From Neiella holothuriorum (lineage in GTDB: Bacteria; Pseudomonadota; Gammaproteobacteria; Enterobacterales; Neiellaceae): 64,000 nucleotides of DNA. Within the stretch, counting starts at the first letter, position 1; each line of letters begins with the position of its first letter. This document shows, piece by piece, positions 35,234-44,159 of the stretch. The stretch is taken from assembly GCF_019457915.1 (NCBI RefSeq), contig NZ_JAHZSS010000005.1, positions 62,001 through 126,000 of the forward strand, read 5' to 3'. A program made the translations under genes and the position numbers. The notes below the pieces were generated by a model. The model was not told where the DNA came from and did not search any database. It saw nothing but the letters and a program-made list of their open reading frames with translations.

Positions 35234-36331
35234 TTACAACTGCGCCAACTCTTTGGGCAATTCGGTCTCTGGGAACTGCTTCATCAGCAGCTTTTTTTCT
35301 GATTTTGCCTGCTCGATAAAACCCTGATCGAGATAGGCGTTGATCAAAGCCATCGAATACTTGGGGTGGGAAAACTGTTTGCCGATCCGAGCCATGATCT
35401 CAAGCTCTACAAGCTTTTGTTCGGGCATATCTGCAAGTTGGTAGGCATAAAAGCCATACAACGCCATATAGTTTAGGTTGTAGCTTTCCTTTGCACTGGC
35501 CAAAGCAATATCGATGATAAAGGCGCCTTCGGTTCTTGCCCGTGAGATCAATTGAAACGTGGCTTCATCCCTGTACAGGGTTCTAGCCTTAGGCGTCAGT
35601 CCCAGCTTTACCACCAAGGCATCTGCCGCTTTGGCCACAGACATCGGATTTTGAGCAGTGATTAGCAGACCGTCTTCGGCCACAAATGGCAGCATCGGAG
35701 CATTTGACTGGAAGATTGCGCCGCGTGTTACCAACTCGGTTTGCAGCATAAATGGAAATTTATCCAGCAACTCGGCACTGAAGGCGTGTTCTTCTTTCAG
35801 GGTGAAACTGTTTACCCGTTTGCCCTTAATAAAATACTCGCCACTTGTTTGTTTGATGTTTAACAAAGCCGCTGGGCCATGACATACCGCAGCAATCGGT
35901 TTGTTTTGATGGACAAATTGCGTCAACAAGGCCTGGGTATTTTTGTCGAACGGCAGGTCGAACATGGCGCCATCACCACCGATCACCATCAGCCCATCGT
36001 ATTCTTGGCTAAGCGCCTGTTTGGCCGACAAGGTGTCAGCTAGTTGGCTTAGAGCTGGCGTTTGTTGTTTGAATTGCTGAATGTACTCGAGGTCGTCTTT
36101 CTTCTTGTGAACAGGGACTGCGCCGCCTTTCGGGCTGACGATATCCAGCGAGATCCCATTGTTTACCAGTACAAGATAGGTTTGGGCCAGTTCTTCCAGA
36201 TCGTAACTGATGCTGCCATCGCCTTCGTTGCCGTATCCAGAAATCAGAAGTGCAACGCGAGTGTCAGAAACGGCAGCAAATGAAACGCTGATCAGAAACA
36301 GTATCAGCAGGGTGTGGAAAATGTTTTTCAT
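35234..36331 (-). CDS. Secreted DJ-1/PfpI-family protein with helical C-terminal extension
   Basis: 365 residues from ATG 36331 (GAGGAG upstream). Signal peptide to about 22 (SFAAVS-DT). DJ-1/PfpI domain at about 22-235: IVSPKGG, LMVIGGDGAMFDLPFD and nucleophile elbow AAVCHGPAALL with Cys near 140. The helix-rich tail of about 115 residues is TPR-like (YMALYGFYAYQLADMPEQKLVELEIMARIG). Such proteins act as glyoxalase, deglycase or chaperone; a periplasmic one with a tail is less usual. Directly downstream of a kinase gene on the same strand. Confidence 0.82.
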   Translation of the reverse strand: MKNIFHTLLILFLISVSFAAVSDTRVALLISGYGNEGDGSISYDLEELAQTYLVLVNNGISLDIVSPKGGAVPVHKKKDDLEYIQQFKQQTPALSQLADTLSAKQALSQEYDGLMVIGGDGAMFDLPFDKNTQALLTQFVHQNKPIAAVCHGPAALLNIKQTSGEYFIKGKRVNSFTLKEEHAFSAELLDKFPFMLQTELVTRGAIFQSNAPMLPFVAEDGLLITAQNPMSVAKAADALVVKLGLTPKARTLYRDEATFQLISRARTEGAFIIDIALASAKESYNLNYMALYGFYAYQLADMPEQKLVELEIMARIGKQFSHPKYSMALINAYLDQGFIEQAKSEKKLLMKQFPETELPKELAQL

Positions 36332-36404
36332 GGTGTGCTCCTCAAATGTTGGGAGCACTTTAGCCAAGCCTTTGTCGTGATTTTGTGAAGAAATCAGTCA
36401 CAAG

Positions 36405-37685
36405 TCATGGCTGATTGAAAATAATGGTCAGCGTAAATTCTGATAGTGCGCTTTCACACTGAGAACGTTCAGAGCATGAGATGCGTGTTTCCATCTGCCA
36501 TTGATTGACGTCACAGATACGCTTTATCAGATTGAGGCCTTGACCTATACCTGAGCTGTGTAGACCTTTGACCCCAGCAACTTCGGGTTGCCTAGGAACA
36601 GGCGCTGAAGTTTGGTTAGTAACGGAGAGTGCATCTGGGGTAAGCCTGATATCCACATCGCTACCTGTGGCGTATTGCACGATATTGGAAATGATATTGC
36701 TGAGCAGGATCTGTGTCAGGTTCCGGTTCGCTTGCAGGTAAACGTCTTCCTGCAGTGACAACTGCAGCCCGAGCTTTTGCCCTTTCTCCGAGTTGTTTAA
36801 TTCAAAGTGTTCAAGCAGTGTGTTTTCTACTAACTGCGTCATATCGAGTTCAGATGTCTGCTTCGATTCGTTTCGTGCCAGCGCCAATAAGGTGTTGGTC
36901 ATCTTTTCCAGTTCAAAGATCGCACGCTGGGCTTGCTGATAATCACTTTGCGTGAGCTGCTGTGAGTGACTTTGGGTATCGAGAATGTTCTTAAGAATAC
37001 TGATCGGCGTACGGATCTCATGGCTGACATCGCGGGTGAAGTTTATCTCCCGCTCCAGCGCGTCTTGCAAGTTGCAAAAACTGGTTTCGACCGCGTTGGC
37101 AAGCACCCGTATTTCATTATTTGGGTAACTGTTAGCGAACCGTGAGCCATTGCTTTCAGCCGGTAAACTGCTTACCTGATCGGCCAGTTTTTTTATTGGC
37201 CGGGTTAACCGACGGCCAATCAGAAAAGCGATGATGGAGACCAAGGTTGCACCAGCAAACGCCAGCAGGGCAAGCCAGCTAAGTAGATTTGGAAGATACT
37301 CTTTGCTGACTTCAAAACCGTTAACCTTGGCCATCAATACGTACGCGACCCCCTCTAGCTGCAATACATGGATATGCACTGTGGAGCCATCATTTAAGTC
37401 AAACTCAATACGATCCGGCTTACGCTTACGCGCATCTAACAGCTCTGGCGGCATATCCTGCCAATTGCGATGCAGGGTTATAAAGCCTGAGCGAGGCTGG
37501 GACAGCGTGCCGTTCTGTTGATAGGACTGTTCAATAAAATCCGCTTCTGCAGCAACCAGTCGATTGAAAATATTGTCTTCAACCACCCACGAGTAGAGCA
37601 GGATCAGCAGGCTGTAAATCAAGGTAATACTGATGGCTACCCCCATAACAAGACGGGTAATAGCTGACGGTAAACTGGTTTTCAT
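36405..37685 (-). CDS. Sensor histidine kinase
   Basis: 426 residues from ATG 37685 (AGGA ten bases upstream; an ATG three codons earlier abuts that site). TM1 (about 10-32), periplasmic sensor (33-125), TM2 (about 130-155), HAMP, phospho-acceptor His222 in VSHEIRTPI, ATPase domain with N-box LLSNIISNIVQYA and G-box SGIGQGLNLI. Partner of the regulator encoded six bases upstream. Confidence 0.9.
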   Translation of the reverse strand: MKTSLPSAITRLVMGVAISITLIYSLLILLYSWVVEDNIFNRLVAAEADFIEQSYQQNGTLSQPRSGFITLHRNWQDMPPELLDARKRKPDRIEFDLNDGSTVHIHVLQLEGVAYVLMAKVNGFEVSKEYLPNLLSWLALLAFAGATLVSIIAFLIGRRLTRPIKKLADQVSSLPAESNGSRFANSYPNNEIRVLANAVETSFCNLQDALEREINFTRDVSHEIRTPISILKNILDTQSHSQQLTQSDYQQAQRAIFELEKMTNTLLALARNESKQTSELDMTQLVENTLLEHFELNNSEKGQKLGLQLSLQEDVYLQANRNLTQILLSNIISNIVQYATGSDVDIRLTPDALSVTNQTSAPVPRQPEVAGVKGLHSSGIGQGLNLIKRICDVNQWQMETRISCSERSQCESALSEFTLTIIFNQP

Positions 37686-37700
37686 TCGGGCCATATCCTA

Positions 37701-38390
37701 CTACTCGGTTGGCAGTGCCAATCTGAAACCAATGCCGTGAAGCGTTTTAAGCATTGGGTAAGTAAAAGGTTTATCCAGCACATTCCGCAGAGTGTAGATA
37801 TGGCTGCGAAGTACATCCGTTTGTGGCGGATCATCGCCCCAGACCTGCTCGGTCAGTTGTCGTTTGCTGACCGAATTTGGGTAAGCCTCCGCTAACAGTT
37901 TCAGTAGGGTAAAGTCAGTGCTTGAGAGCGAGAGTGGCTGGCCTGCTCGAATCGCAGCGTGTTTATGAAAATCGACCTCAAGCTCACCAATCGTCAGTGT
38001 GTTCTGCTGGTGCAGTTGATGACGTTTTCCTAACGCCAGACACCGTACATACACCTCTTGCAACGCAAAGGGCTTCGTCAGATAGTCGTCAGCACCTGCT
38101 CCAAAGCCCTGTACTTTTTCATCCAGGCTGTCTCTAGCGGTCAGCATCAGCACCGGAACATTGGTGCTCAAGGTTTGTTTGATATGGTCACAAATGCTGA
38201 GGCCGTCCATATCAGGCAACATCAGGTCGAGCACAACAATGTTGTAGCGCTGTGCGGCCAGCAATTGCAGCGCGGTTTTACCATCAGCGGCATAGTCGAC
38301 CACAAACCCCTTGTCAGCGAGGTAGTCGACAAGTTGTATTGCTATATCCTGATTATCTTCGACTACCAGAACGGCATACTTAGGCGTCAT
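37701..38390 (-). CDS. OmpR-family response regulator
   Basis: 229 residues. Receiver with Asp55 (IVVLDLMLPD) and Lys in ADDYLTKPF; winged-helix effector domain with TDVLRSHIYTLRNVLDKPF. The start at ATG 38390 lies inside the last codons of the S41 protease gene (11-base overlap); an in-frame TTG at 38408 is possible. The overlap couples protease, regulator and kinase in one operon. Confidence 0.92.
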   Translation of the reverse strand: MTPKYAVLVVEDNQDIAIQLVDYLADKGFVVDYAADGKTALQLLAAQRYNIVVLDLMLPDMDGLSICDHIKQTLSTNVPVLMLTARDSLDEKVQGFGAGADDYLTKPFALQEVYVRCLALGKRHQLHQQNTLTIGELEVDFHKHAAIRAGQPLSLSSTDFTLLKLLAEAYPNSVSKRQLTEQVWGDDPPQTDVLRSHIYTLRNVLDKPFTYPMLKTLHGIGFRLALPTE

Positions 38391-39789
38391 TGGCTTGTTT
38401 TTCCTCAATCAGAGTTAGCGCGCGTGCAATGCCAGCATCTCTTTGCTTCTTTATATCATCTATTGAGCGGTTAACCACATGATGGGGCTCGACACTGCGT
38501 CGTTCGGTGTCGCCACTTGGCCTTATCAGCGTTCGGGTGGTGACATAGGTTCGCAACTCAGAATGGGGTAGATTAAACAAATTACCCTGTGCGGTTTGAT
38601 TGGCAAATCCACCGGTTTTCTCGCCAATCAGAGTCGCAAACTGATTGTCTTTGAGTGTAGTTGCCAACACAATTGCTGCAGAGTAAGTCACCGGCCCCAC
38701 CAGCAGATAGACCTCGCCTTTAAATCGCTGCTCTGAATCGATAGGCGTCTCCCACTCTTGCCATTGGGTAGTAATGAGCTCACCCACCTCACCTTTGTAA
38801 TTAAACCAACCTCGGTTATCTCGGTTTAACTTCTCTCGAACTGAAGAAACTAACCTGAATGGCTTATCCGCCAGGTAGCGGCTCAGGTAGGTGACTGTAT
38901 CGGTATTGCCGCCCGGGTTATCTCGAATATCGATGATTAACGAATGAATCTGGTCCCGCTTTATTTCAGCAAATGCACCGTCAATAAAGTCTTCAAATTG
39001 ATTTGGTTCGATATCGAAATGGGCGAGATAGAGCAATCCCACTCCCGCTTGCAGCTGCTTATAATAATGTTCGCCCTGTTGTTCTTTGTTGTATGCAGAA
39101 ACTCGCTGCCAGGACTGTTCTTTAGTAATGGCAAGCGATGCTGGTCTGCCATCGAGCTCAAGTTCGAAGCTGTCAATAAATCCGAAAACAGCCCAGAGCG
39201 ACAGATCGAACCGCTTGGCAACGACCTGCTCTCGCAACCGGCGAGATTCACCGCCGCTGTATTGCTGCAACGTGCTGACAATGGAAGAGGCTGGTACGCC
39301 ATTGATAGTGAGTATCTGGCTGCCAGCCGCCAACTGCTTCTGCCCGTTTTGATAATCGTGTTTTAAGTAAATTGCGCCTTGTTGTGAAATGACCACGTCA
39401 AAAGGAAACGGATTGTGACCGTTACCTTTGAGTTGTTTGTACTCTTGATATGGCCAGATCAAGAATGAGTGGCCGTCATTTAAGTAGTGATTGAGCCTGC
39501 CCGCAATGCGATAAAAATCGGTTCTTAACATAGGCTGCGTGATCTCAGCTTTGGTCTCTTCGACCGCAGCCATAAGTGACCCCATATCCGCATAAGCATC
39601 GAGTTCAGGGTGGCGCTCCAAGACCCCAGCCACAAACGCATCTATGTCCTGATGCATCTGCTCGACGGTCAGCTTTCTCTCCATCACGGACGGATCTTCC
39701 AATGGCGGCAACAGATCTAAATGCTCCGGGTTGCAGCCAAGCAGCCATAGTGCAGAAAGTAGAGTGAGAAATAGAGGTTTGTTCATCAT
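38380..39789 (-). CDS. S41-family (tail-specific-like) peptidase, lipoprotein
   Basis: 469 residues. Lipobox WLLGC (Cys19). Helical N-terminal region (40-110), a central PDZ-like part (GSQILTINGVPASSI near 160), then the S41 core: IIDIRDNPGGNTDTV, nucleophile Ser in GPVTYSAAIVLA and Lys in IGEKTGGFANQT. Likely cuts peptides or misfolded proteins in the periplasm. First gene of an operon with a two-component system, so it may process or feed the sensed signal (inference). Confidence 0.88.
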   Translation of the reverse strand: MMNKPLFLTLLSALWLLGCNPEHLDLLPPLEDPSVMERKLTVEQMHQDIDAFVAGVLERHPELDAYADMGSLMAAVEETKAEITQPMLRTDFYRIAGRLNHYLNDGHSFLIWPYQEYKQLKGNGHNPFPFDVVISQQGAIYLKHDYQNGQKQLAAGSQILTINGVPASSIVSTLQQYSGGESRRLREQVVAKRFDLSLWAVFGFIDSFELELDGRPASLAITKEQSWQRVSAYNKEQQGEHYYKQLQAGVGLLYLAHFDIEPNQFEDFIDGAFAEIKRDQIHSLIIDIRDNPGGNTDTVTYLSRYLADKPFRLVSSVREKLNRDNRGWFNYKGEVGELITTQWQEWETPIDSEQRFKGEVYLLVGPVTYSAAIVLATTLKDNQFATLIGEKTGGFANQTAQGNLFNLPHSELRTYVTTRTLIRPSGDTERRSVEPHHVVNRSIDDIKKQRDAGIARALTLIEEKQANDA

Positions 39790-40288
39790 CGTGGCCGTAT
39801 TAGCAATATATGCCCTTAGGCTAACGATAGGTTTGTGAAGGTTTTGTCGTGATAGTTAAAGTCTCGACTCCCCTAAGCTGCGGCAGATTGAATTGGAGTT
39901 CTCCAGTTCTGATGTGGCCGAATTGCATCACAAATTTTCGGAATGGCACTCGATGTGAATACCCTGTATTGGAAGTGACTCATGAGCCGTTTAGTCACGC
40001 CTATCGGCGGTATTAAGGTTCCAGATATAGCTGGAGTGAACACCGCAACCAAGTTCGCCTAGCCAAGTTCCCCTAGCCAAGTAAATGCGCAACAGAGACC
40101 ATTCACCAAACGCCGAAACCAAAAAAAATACCTAATAAGCAAATGATATTAATCAATATTCACGCATCGCATCAGAACAGAGGCGTGATAAACTCTCCTC
40201 TTATCAGTTAACATTCGTTTGATGAAATTTAAGGCCCTCTGGTTGACATGATGTCGACTGGCCACCTACGCAAGGAGTGAAAGGAAGC
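39790..40288. other. Noncoding divergent region between two S41 genes
   Basis: About 500 bases. Contains a short tandem repeat (40049-40082) and AT-rich promoter-like sequence near 40130-40200. No gene seen. Confidence 0.5.
40049..40082. repeat. Short tandem repeat
   Basis: About two and a half copies of a 14-15-base unit, CCAAGTTC(G/C)CCTAG, upstream of the second S41 gene. Confidence 0.6.
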
Positions 40289-41872
40289 ATGCGCAATATC
40301 TATTTAGGTTTAGTGATATCTGCCGTTTTAACCGGATGCGGCGGAGGCAGTAGCTCTTCAACACCCGCCACCTCACCAACTACCAACCAACCCGATACAA
40401 ATTGGCAGGCCGGAGTTTTTGAGCCAGCTAGTGACTATGAAAGCCAGTGTGAAGTGGTTCGAACCCACCTCGATATTAACGGCGATTCCTATCCAGATGT
40501 GCAAGGCAGCGAAGATGACGAAAAACTATGGCTGCGCTCTTGGAGTCATGAAACCTACCTCTGGTACGATGAAATTGCCGATCTTAATCCGGCCAATTAC
40601 GCTTCGCCACAAAGTTATTTTGAGGTGCTGAAAACCACTGAAACAACGGCATCCGGCGCCGCCAAAGACAATTTCCACTTCTATGAATCAACCGATGACT
40701 ATGAGGCTTACTCACAGTCCGGCACCATCACTGGATATGGCATTAACTGGAGCTTTATTGAGAGTTCGCCGCCTCGCGATCTACGGGTTACCTCGGTAGC
40801 GACCAATTCTTCAGCAGACCTTGCTGGCGTTACTCGTGGTGACAAGCTGATTCGCATTAATGATGAAGATGTCATCAACGGTGACGACGTCGACTTCTTA
40901 AACGACGCGTTGTTTCCCGAAGAAGAAAATAGCCAATACAGTTTTACCTTTGAGCGTGTCGACGGCAGTGAAGTCACCTTTAACCTCTCATCTGGCATAT
41001 TCGAGGAGAGCTTTGTCAATAACGTAGCGATATTGACCACAGACTCGGGCAAAGCCGGCTACATGAGGTTTGAAGGTTTTCAGCGCTCGGCCCAAACGCC
41101 ATTGATTGAAGGCTTTGAGAATTTCGCTGCCGAGAACGTCACCGATTTGATTCTCGACCTACGCTACAACGGCGGCGGCTTATTGGCGATGTCGTCTCAA
41201 TTGGCGTATATGATTGCTGGGGAGCAGAACACCTCCGGCAAAATTTTTGAGATGCTGCAATACAACGATAAATCATCTGATGAAAACTTCTCTACGCCCT
41301 TCTACTCTCAGGAAATTGACTGGGATCTAGGGGTGCTAACCAGCAACCAATTGCCAACCCTCAATCTCGATCGTGTTTTTGTCATTGCAACAGGAAACAC
41401 CTGCTCAGCCAGTGAGGCCTTGATGAATAGCCTAGTGGGCATTGATGTGGAAGTTATTCAAATCGGCGGTACTACCTGTGGTAAGCCTTATGGCTTCTAT
41501 CCAACAGATAACTGCGGTACGACCTATTACACCATTCAGTTCCAAGGGGTGAATGACAAAGGCTTCGGTGATTATGCCGACGGTTTTAAGCCAGAGGTAA
41601 CGCCTGAATTTGATGACGAGCTACCGGGCTGTGAAGTTGATGATGACTTTGAACACGAGCTTGGCGATACCGATGAGGGCATGCTGTCGGCAGCATTAGA
41701 GCGGTTAAATACCGGCACCTGTCCTGTCACTAGCGGTGTTGGCATTGCCAATATGCAAACCAAAATTGCAAATAACTCACTGAGTGAACTGTTACTGTTT
41801 GATTCAAGAAGCCAAGCGTTCCTCAAGAACAACCGAGTTTACGTGCCAATTGAGGAAGCTGATGATGAATAA
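40289..41872 (+). CDS. S41-family peptidase lipoprotein with PDZ domain
   Basis: 527 residues. Lipobox LTGC (Cys near 17) and Ser/Thr/Pro linker. N-terminal region with LWLRSWSHETYLWYDEI, PDZ domain (about 145-235, RVTSVATNSSADLAGVTRGDKL), S41 core LILDLRYNGGGLL, nucleophile Ser in NTCSASEALMNSL, and Lys in TCGKPYGFY. Cys pairs suggest disulfides. The ATG at 40289 is preceded by AGGAG at ten bases; the in-frame GTG at 40277 is too close to that site. Overlaps the following small lipoprotein gene. Confidence 0.88.
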   Translation: MRNIYLGLVISAVLTGCGGGSSSSTPATSPTTNQPDTNWQAGVFEPASDYESQCEVVRTHLDINGDSYPDVQGSEDDEKLWLRSWSHETYLWYDEIADLNPANYASPQSYFEVLKTTETTASGAAKDNFHFYESTDDYEAYSQSGTITGYGINWSFIESSPPRDLRVTSVATNSSADLAGVTRGDKLIRINDEDVINGDDVDFLNDALFPEEENSQYSFTFERVDGSEVTFNLSSGIFEESFVNNVAILTTDSGKAGYMRFEGFQRSAQTPLIEGFENFAAENVTDLILDLRYNGGGLLAMSSQLAYMIAGEQNTSGKIFEMLQYNDKSSDENFSTPFYSQEIDWDLGVLTSNQLPTLNLDRVFVIATGNTCSASEALMNSLVGIDVEVIQIGGTTCGKPYGFYPTDNCGTTYYTIQFQGVNDKGFGDYADGFKPEVTPEFDDELPGCEVDDDFEHELGDTDEGMLSAALERLNTGTCPVTSGVGIANMQTKIANNSLSELLLFDSRSQAFLKNNRVYVPIEEADDE

Positions 41873-42251
41873 GTTGGCAGCAGCCATTTATTCTGGAACG
41901 TTACTGTTGGCACTAGGAGGCTGTATGAGCACGTCTGCCGATGCCAACGAGCCAGTTCCTGCGGTGCTTGATGAAAGCGCAGGTAACAAGCAAGCGCTGG
42001 AAAGTGCCGCTTCACAACTGCTTTTTGATCGCAAATTGAGTTTGTCTCCGTTGGCTTTCACCACCAGCAGCCGAGTTCCGATTGAGAAAAAACAAGCCCG
42101 TGACGCCCAAGGAAAGTTACTCAACGGGCGCGAGCTTCAATCAGAGGTGATCGTCTTTTCGCTGTGGCAGCAAGATGGTGAATGCTGGCTGCAACGCGAT
42201 GATACTGACCAGCGCATTTTGCTAACCGATGTTGCGTGTAAACCTGAGTAG
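41862..42251 (+). CDS. Small lipoprotein coupled to the S41 peptidase
   Basis: 129 residues from ATG 41862 (or 41865), overlapping the protease stop by 11 bases with GAGGA upstream. Lipobox LGGC (Cys near 21). Mature part is soluble and ends QDGECWLQRDD-RILLTDVAC, with two Cys that could pair. Translational coupling suggests a partner or inhibitor of the protease (inference). Family not recognised. Confidence 0.75.
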   Translation: MMNKLAAAIYSGTLLLALGGCMSTSADANEPVPAVLDESAGNKQALESAASQLLFDRKLSLSPLAFTTSSRVPIEKKQARDAQGKLLNGRELQSEVIVFSLWQQDGECWLQRDDTDQRILLTDVACKPE

Positions 42252-42256
42252 TAACC

Positions 42257-42280
42257 AAAAGCAGGCTTCGGCCTGCTTTT
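42257..42280 (+). terminator. UUCG-loop terminator
   Basis: AAAAGCAGGC-TTCG-GCCTGCTTTT, 10-bp stem with a UUCG tetraloop, six bases after the lipoprotein stop. A-T symmetry makes it bidirectional. Confidence 0.92.
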
Positions 42281-42651
42281 AAATCTTTCTTGTGGCTGAA
42301 AGAATTGCCCGCCTGAAACACCAAACCTTCGATAAGATTTAGTTAGATGAAGAACAAAAATCACTGCAAATTCCACTCCTCCTGACCCCGTGTTCCGCTC
42401 AACTGAACCGCTATTCCGCCAAGCGGTGAACCGCGCTTCCGGCAACTTGGGACAGTGCAAGCAAAAAGCGATGATAAGAAATTCGCTGACTCGCTATGCG
42501 ATCAAATTACCCTGCCCCCTTTTGCTGGGGGCAGCTAGGGTATATTTGGAGCTAATACAGATAAGTACTAGAGAGCTATCAAAGCAAAGCTCTCTGAACT
42601 TTTTATTTTCAAGACTTAGATATTCACAGTTAACATTTTTTCTTACAGAAC
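42281..42651. other. Noncoding stretch with a long imperfect hairpin
   Basis: 371 bases; no credible gene. The main structure is the hairpin at 42508-42542. A plus-strand frame through here has no ribosome site and unlikely composition. Confidence 0.45.
42508..42542. repeat. Two-part GC-rich hairpin of unknown role
   Basis: Outer stem TACCCT/AGGGTA and inner stem GCCCCC/GGGGGC with a 7-base loop and a 4-base one-sided bulge. No T run, and far from a stop codon. Could be a REP-like element, an RNA structure or a mobile-element end. Confidence 0.5.
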
Positions 42652-43076
42652 CTAAGGCTTAAATTTCGCTCCTAATTTAGAGTAAAAATGCGTAACGCTG
42701 CTATCAGCTGCCTTATAAATTGTTATGTCGTCCGCCCCTTGAGATTTCATTAAGCCATACGGCAAATGAAGTTGCTCTATAGGCTTGCTAGATTGAATAT
42801 GTGCGTCGTAGTAACAAGCAGAGGCTTTCATTTCGAAATCGGATTGGTTGACGATTTCTTCAACTGTGAACGCATAAAGGTTTTTAAACCACGGTGGAGT
42901 TACAACTTCCCCTTTTACTGACACAGAATAGCGCCCACTCTGCAAGCAAGTAATATTTCGCTAGTCCCAATAATCAATTGCTCGCCTCTACCGCTGCTTC
43001 CCCATAAGAAGCTCACAAACGCACAAGCTGCCGCCCCAAGAACGAAAAATGTAATCGGACTAGTTAATTTTGTCAT
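42652..43076 (-). pseudogene. Frameshifted small membrane or secreted protein gene
   Basis: Good start at ATG 43076 (GAGGTGG eight bases upstream) gives MTKLTSPITFFVLGAAACAF, a signal or TM segment, and stays in frame to about 42955 (GEQLIIGTSEI). The frame then runs into a stop, while the next frame carries on as ITCLQSGRYSVSVKGEV through to KLGAKFKP at 42652. Joined, they make about 140 residues. A one-base loss near 42945-42960 explains it; a sequencing error is possible. Family unknown. Confidence 0.6.
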
Positions 43077-43567
43077 TGCCACGACCACCTCACATCACCG
43101 ATTTCATGATATTCATGAACCACTTCAAATTGCCCATAATTTATGACATCTCTGTACATAGTTTCCGAACCAACTGTAACGGTCTAACAACCTTGGACAC
43201 CGAGTTAGGCTGTTTTTAAGTTGCTTCTTATGATCGAAAAGTTAAGGTCGTGCCTACAGTCGGTAGTGAGTCTCACCACAAATCGTATTCGGAAAGTAAT
43301 TCGGAAAAGAGATAAAAATGAAGTATGGGTATACAGGAAAGATTTGTAACTTATTGATTTTAAATGGTGCCCGGGGCCGACACCATACTAATATCTTATC
43401 GACATGATAAACAATAATTTAATAAATTATTACCACCATTAATGTTACATACAGTGTTACCAAAATTCATATTAAGTTTTGATACGGTTCACGCCGTTTA
43501 GAACCCAAAATTGTAACCGTTCACCCTCCCCTGCTTACAACTAATCTCGAGATCAATGTGCCGAACA
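43077..43567. other. AT-rich noncoding stretch at left edge of the secretion block
   Basis: About 490 bases, no gene. Holds the left copy of the 16-bp direct repeat (43510-43525) and related-looking pieces (GTAACGGTCTAACAACC near 43175, ATACGGTTCAC near 43482). Confidence 0.5.
43510..43525 (+). repeat. Left copy of 16-bp direct repeat flanking the secretion block
   Basis: ATTGTAACCGTTCACC, identical and in the same orientation at 59766-59781. The pair encloses the whole HlyD-ABC-PEP-CTERM-giant protein block. Confidence 0.7.
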
Positions 43568-43807
43568 TCACTCAATCGCGCCTCGGCTGTACTTGCATGC
43601 GATACAATATCTGCGAAGCACTGATTTAGTCGGCTTATCAATATCTGAAAGGCTAAATTTGATCGGGATTCGATTTCCAGTACCGCGCTCTAATAACAGT
43701 CTGGGCTTACCGCCAACGCTATCAATGGGGAAAATCACCGGCCGCAGCATTTCGTTCAGCCCATCTGGGCCGCCAAACCTCGCGCTCAATCTTGTAAAAC
43801 TTCCCAT
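43568..43807 (-). CDS. Small hypothetical frame, possibly a gene fragment
   Basis: 79 residues, MGSFTRLSARFGGPDGLNEM... with FPIDSVGGKPRLLLERGTG and a basic C-terminus (SVLRRYCIACKYSRG). GAGAG precedes the ATG. The composition looks like a real protein N-terminus that stops early, 43 bases from the left direct repeat. I cannot name a family. Confidence 0.35.
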   Translation of the reverse strand: MGSFTRLSARFGGPDGLNEMLRPVIFPIDSVGGKPRLLLERGTGNRIPIKFSLSDIDKPTKSVLRRYCIACKYSRGAIE

Positions 43808-44159
43808 ATGACTCTCGACTCGACATGTTCCAGTGACTACACGGTTAATATAACAGAGTATTGCTTGTTAACCTCAGATCTGCGTAAGCGTATACTTTTC
43901 ATACCTAGCGAGCTTTGTGTTAATAAGAATTAGGGGATAGGTGCGTTTTTCTACGTACCGCGTGTTGTAATTCTACAAAGCTTGGAAACTTTTGCATTCT
44001 TAGCCCGTTATGAAGGAGTCTTATTTGTCAATTCGCTGCCAATAAGCGCATTTACTCATAGGCAGAAAACCTTGCCCATCAAACATGATATTGCTCCATA
44101 TGAGGGGCCAAACGGATTAAATGATGGATTTAAGTTGTCGATGTTCAATACAGAAAAAA
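43808..44159. other. Noncoding stretch after the HlyD gene
   Basis: 352 bases. A plus-strand frame that starts at TTG 43982 and runs into the hlyD end is open, but it has no ribosome site and overlaps a real gene, so it is not called. Confidence 0.4.

Noticed and set aside
35050-35319. Plus-strand frame of 89 codons
   Set aside because: Arg/Pro/Ser-rich composition, crosses attC-like and structured sequence and enters the DJ-1 gene; looks like a spurious cassette-type frame.
42390-42662. Plus-strand frame of 90 codons
   Set aside because: Runs through the long hairpin, has no ribosome site and overlaps the end of the frameshifted minus-strand gene.
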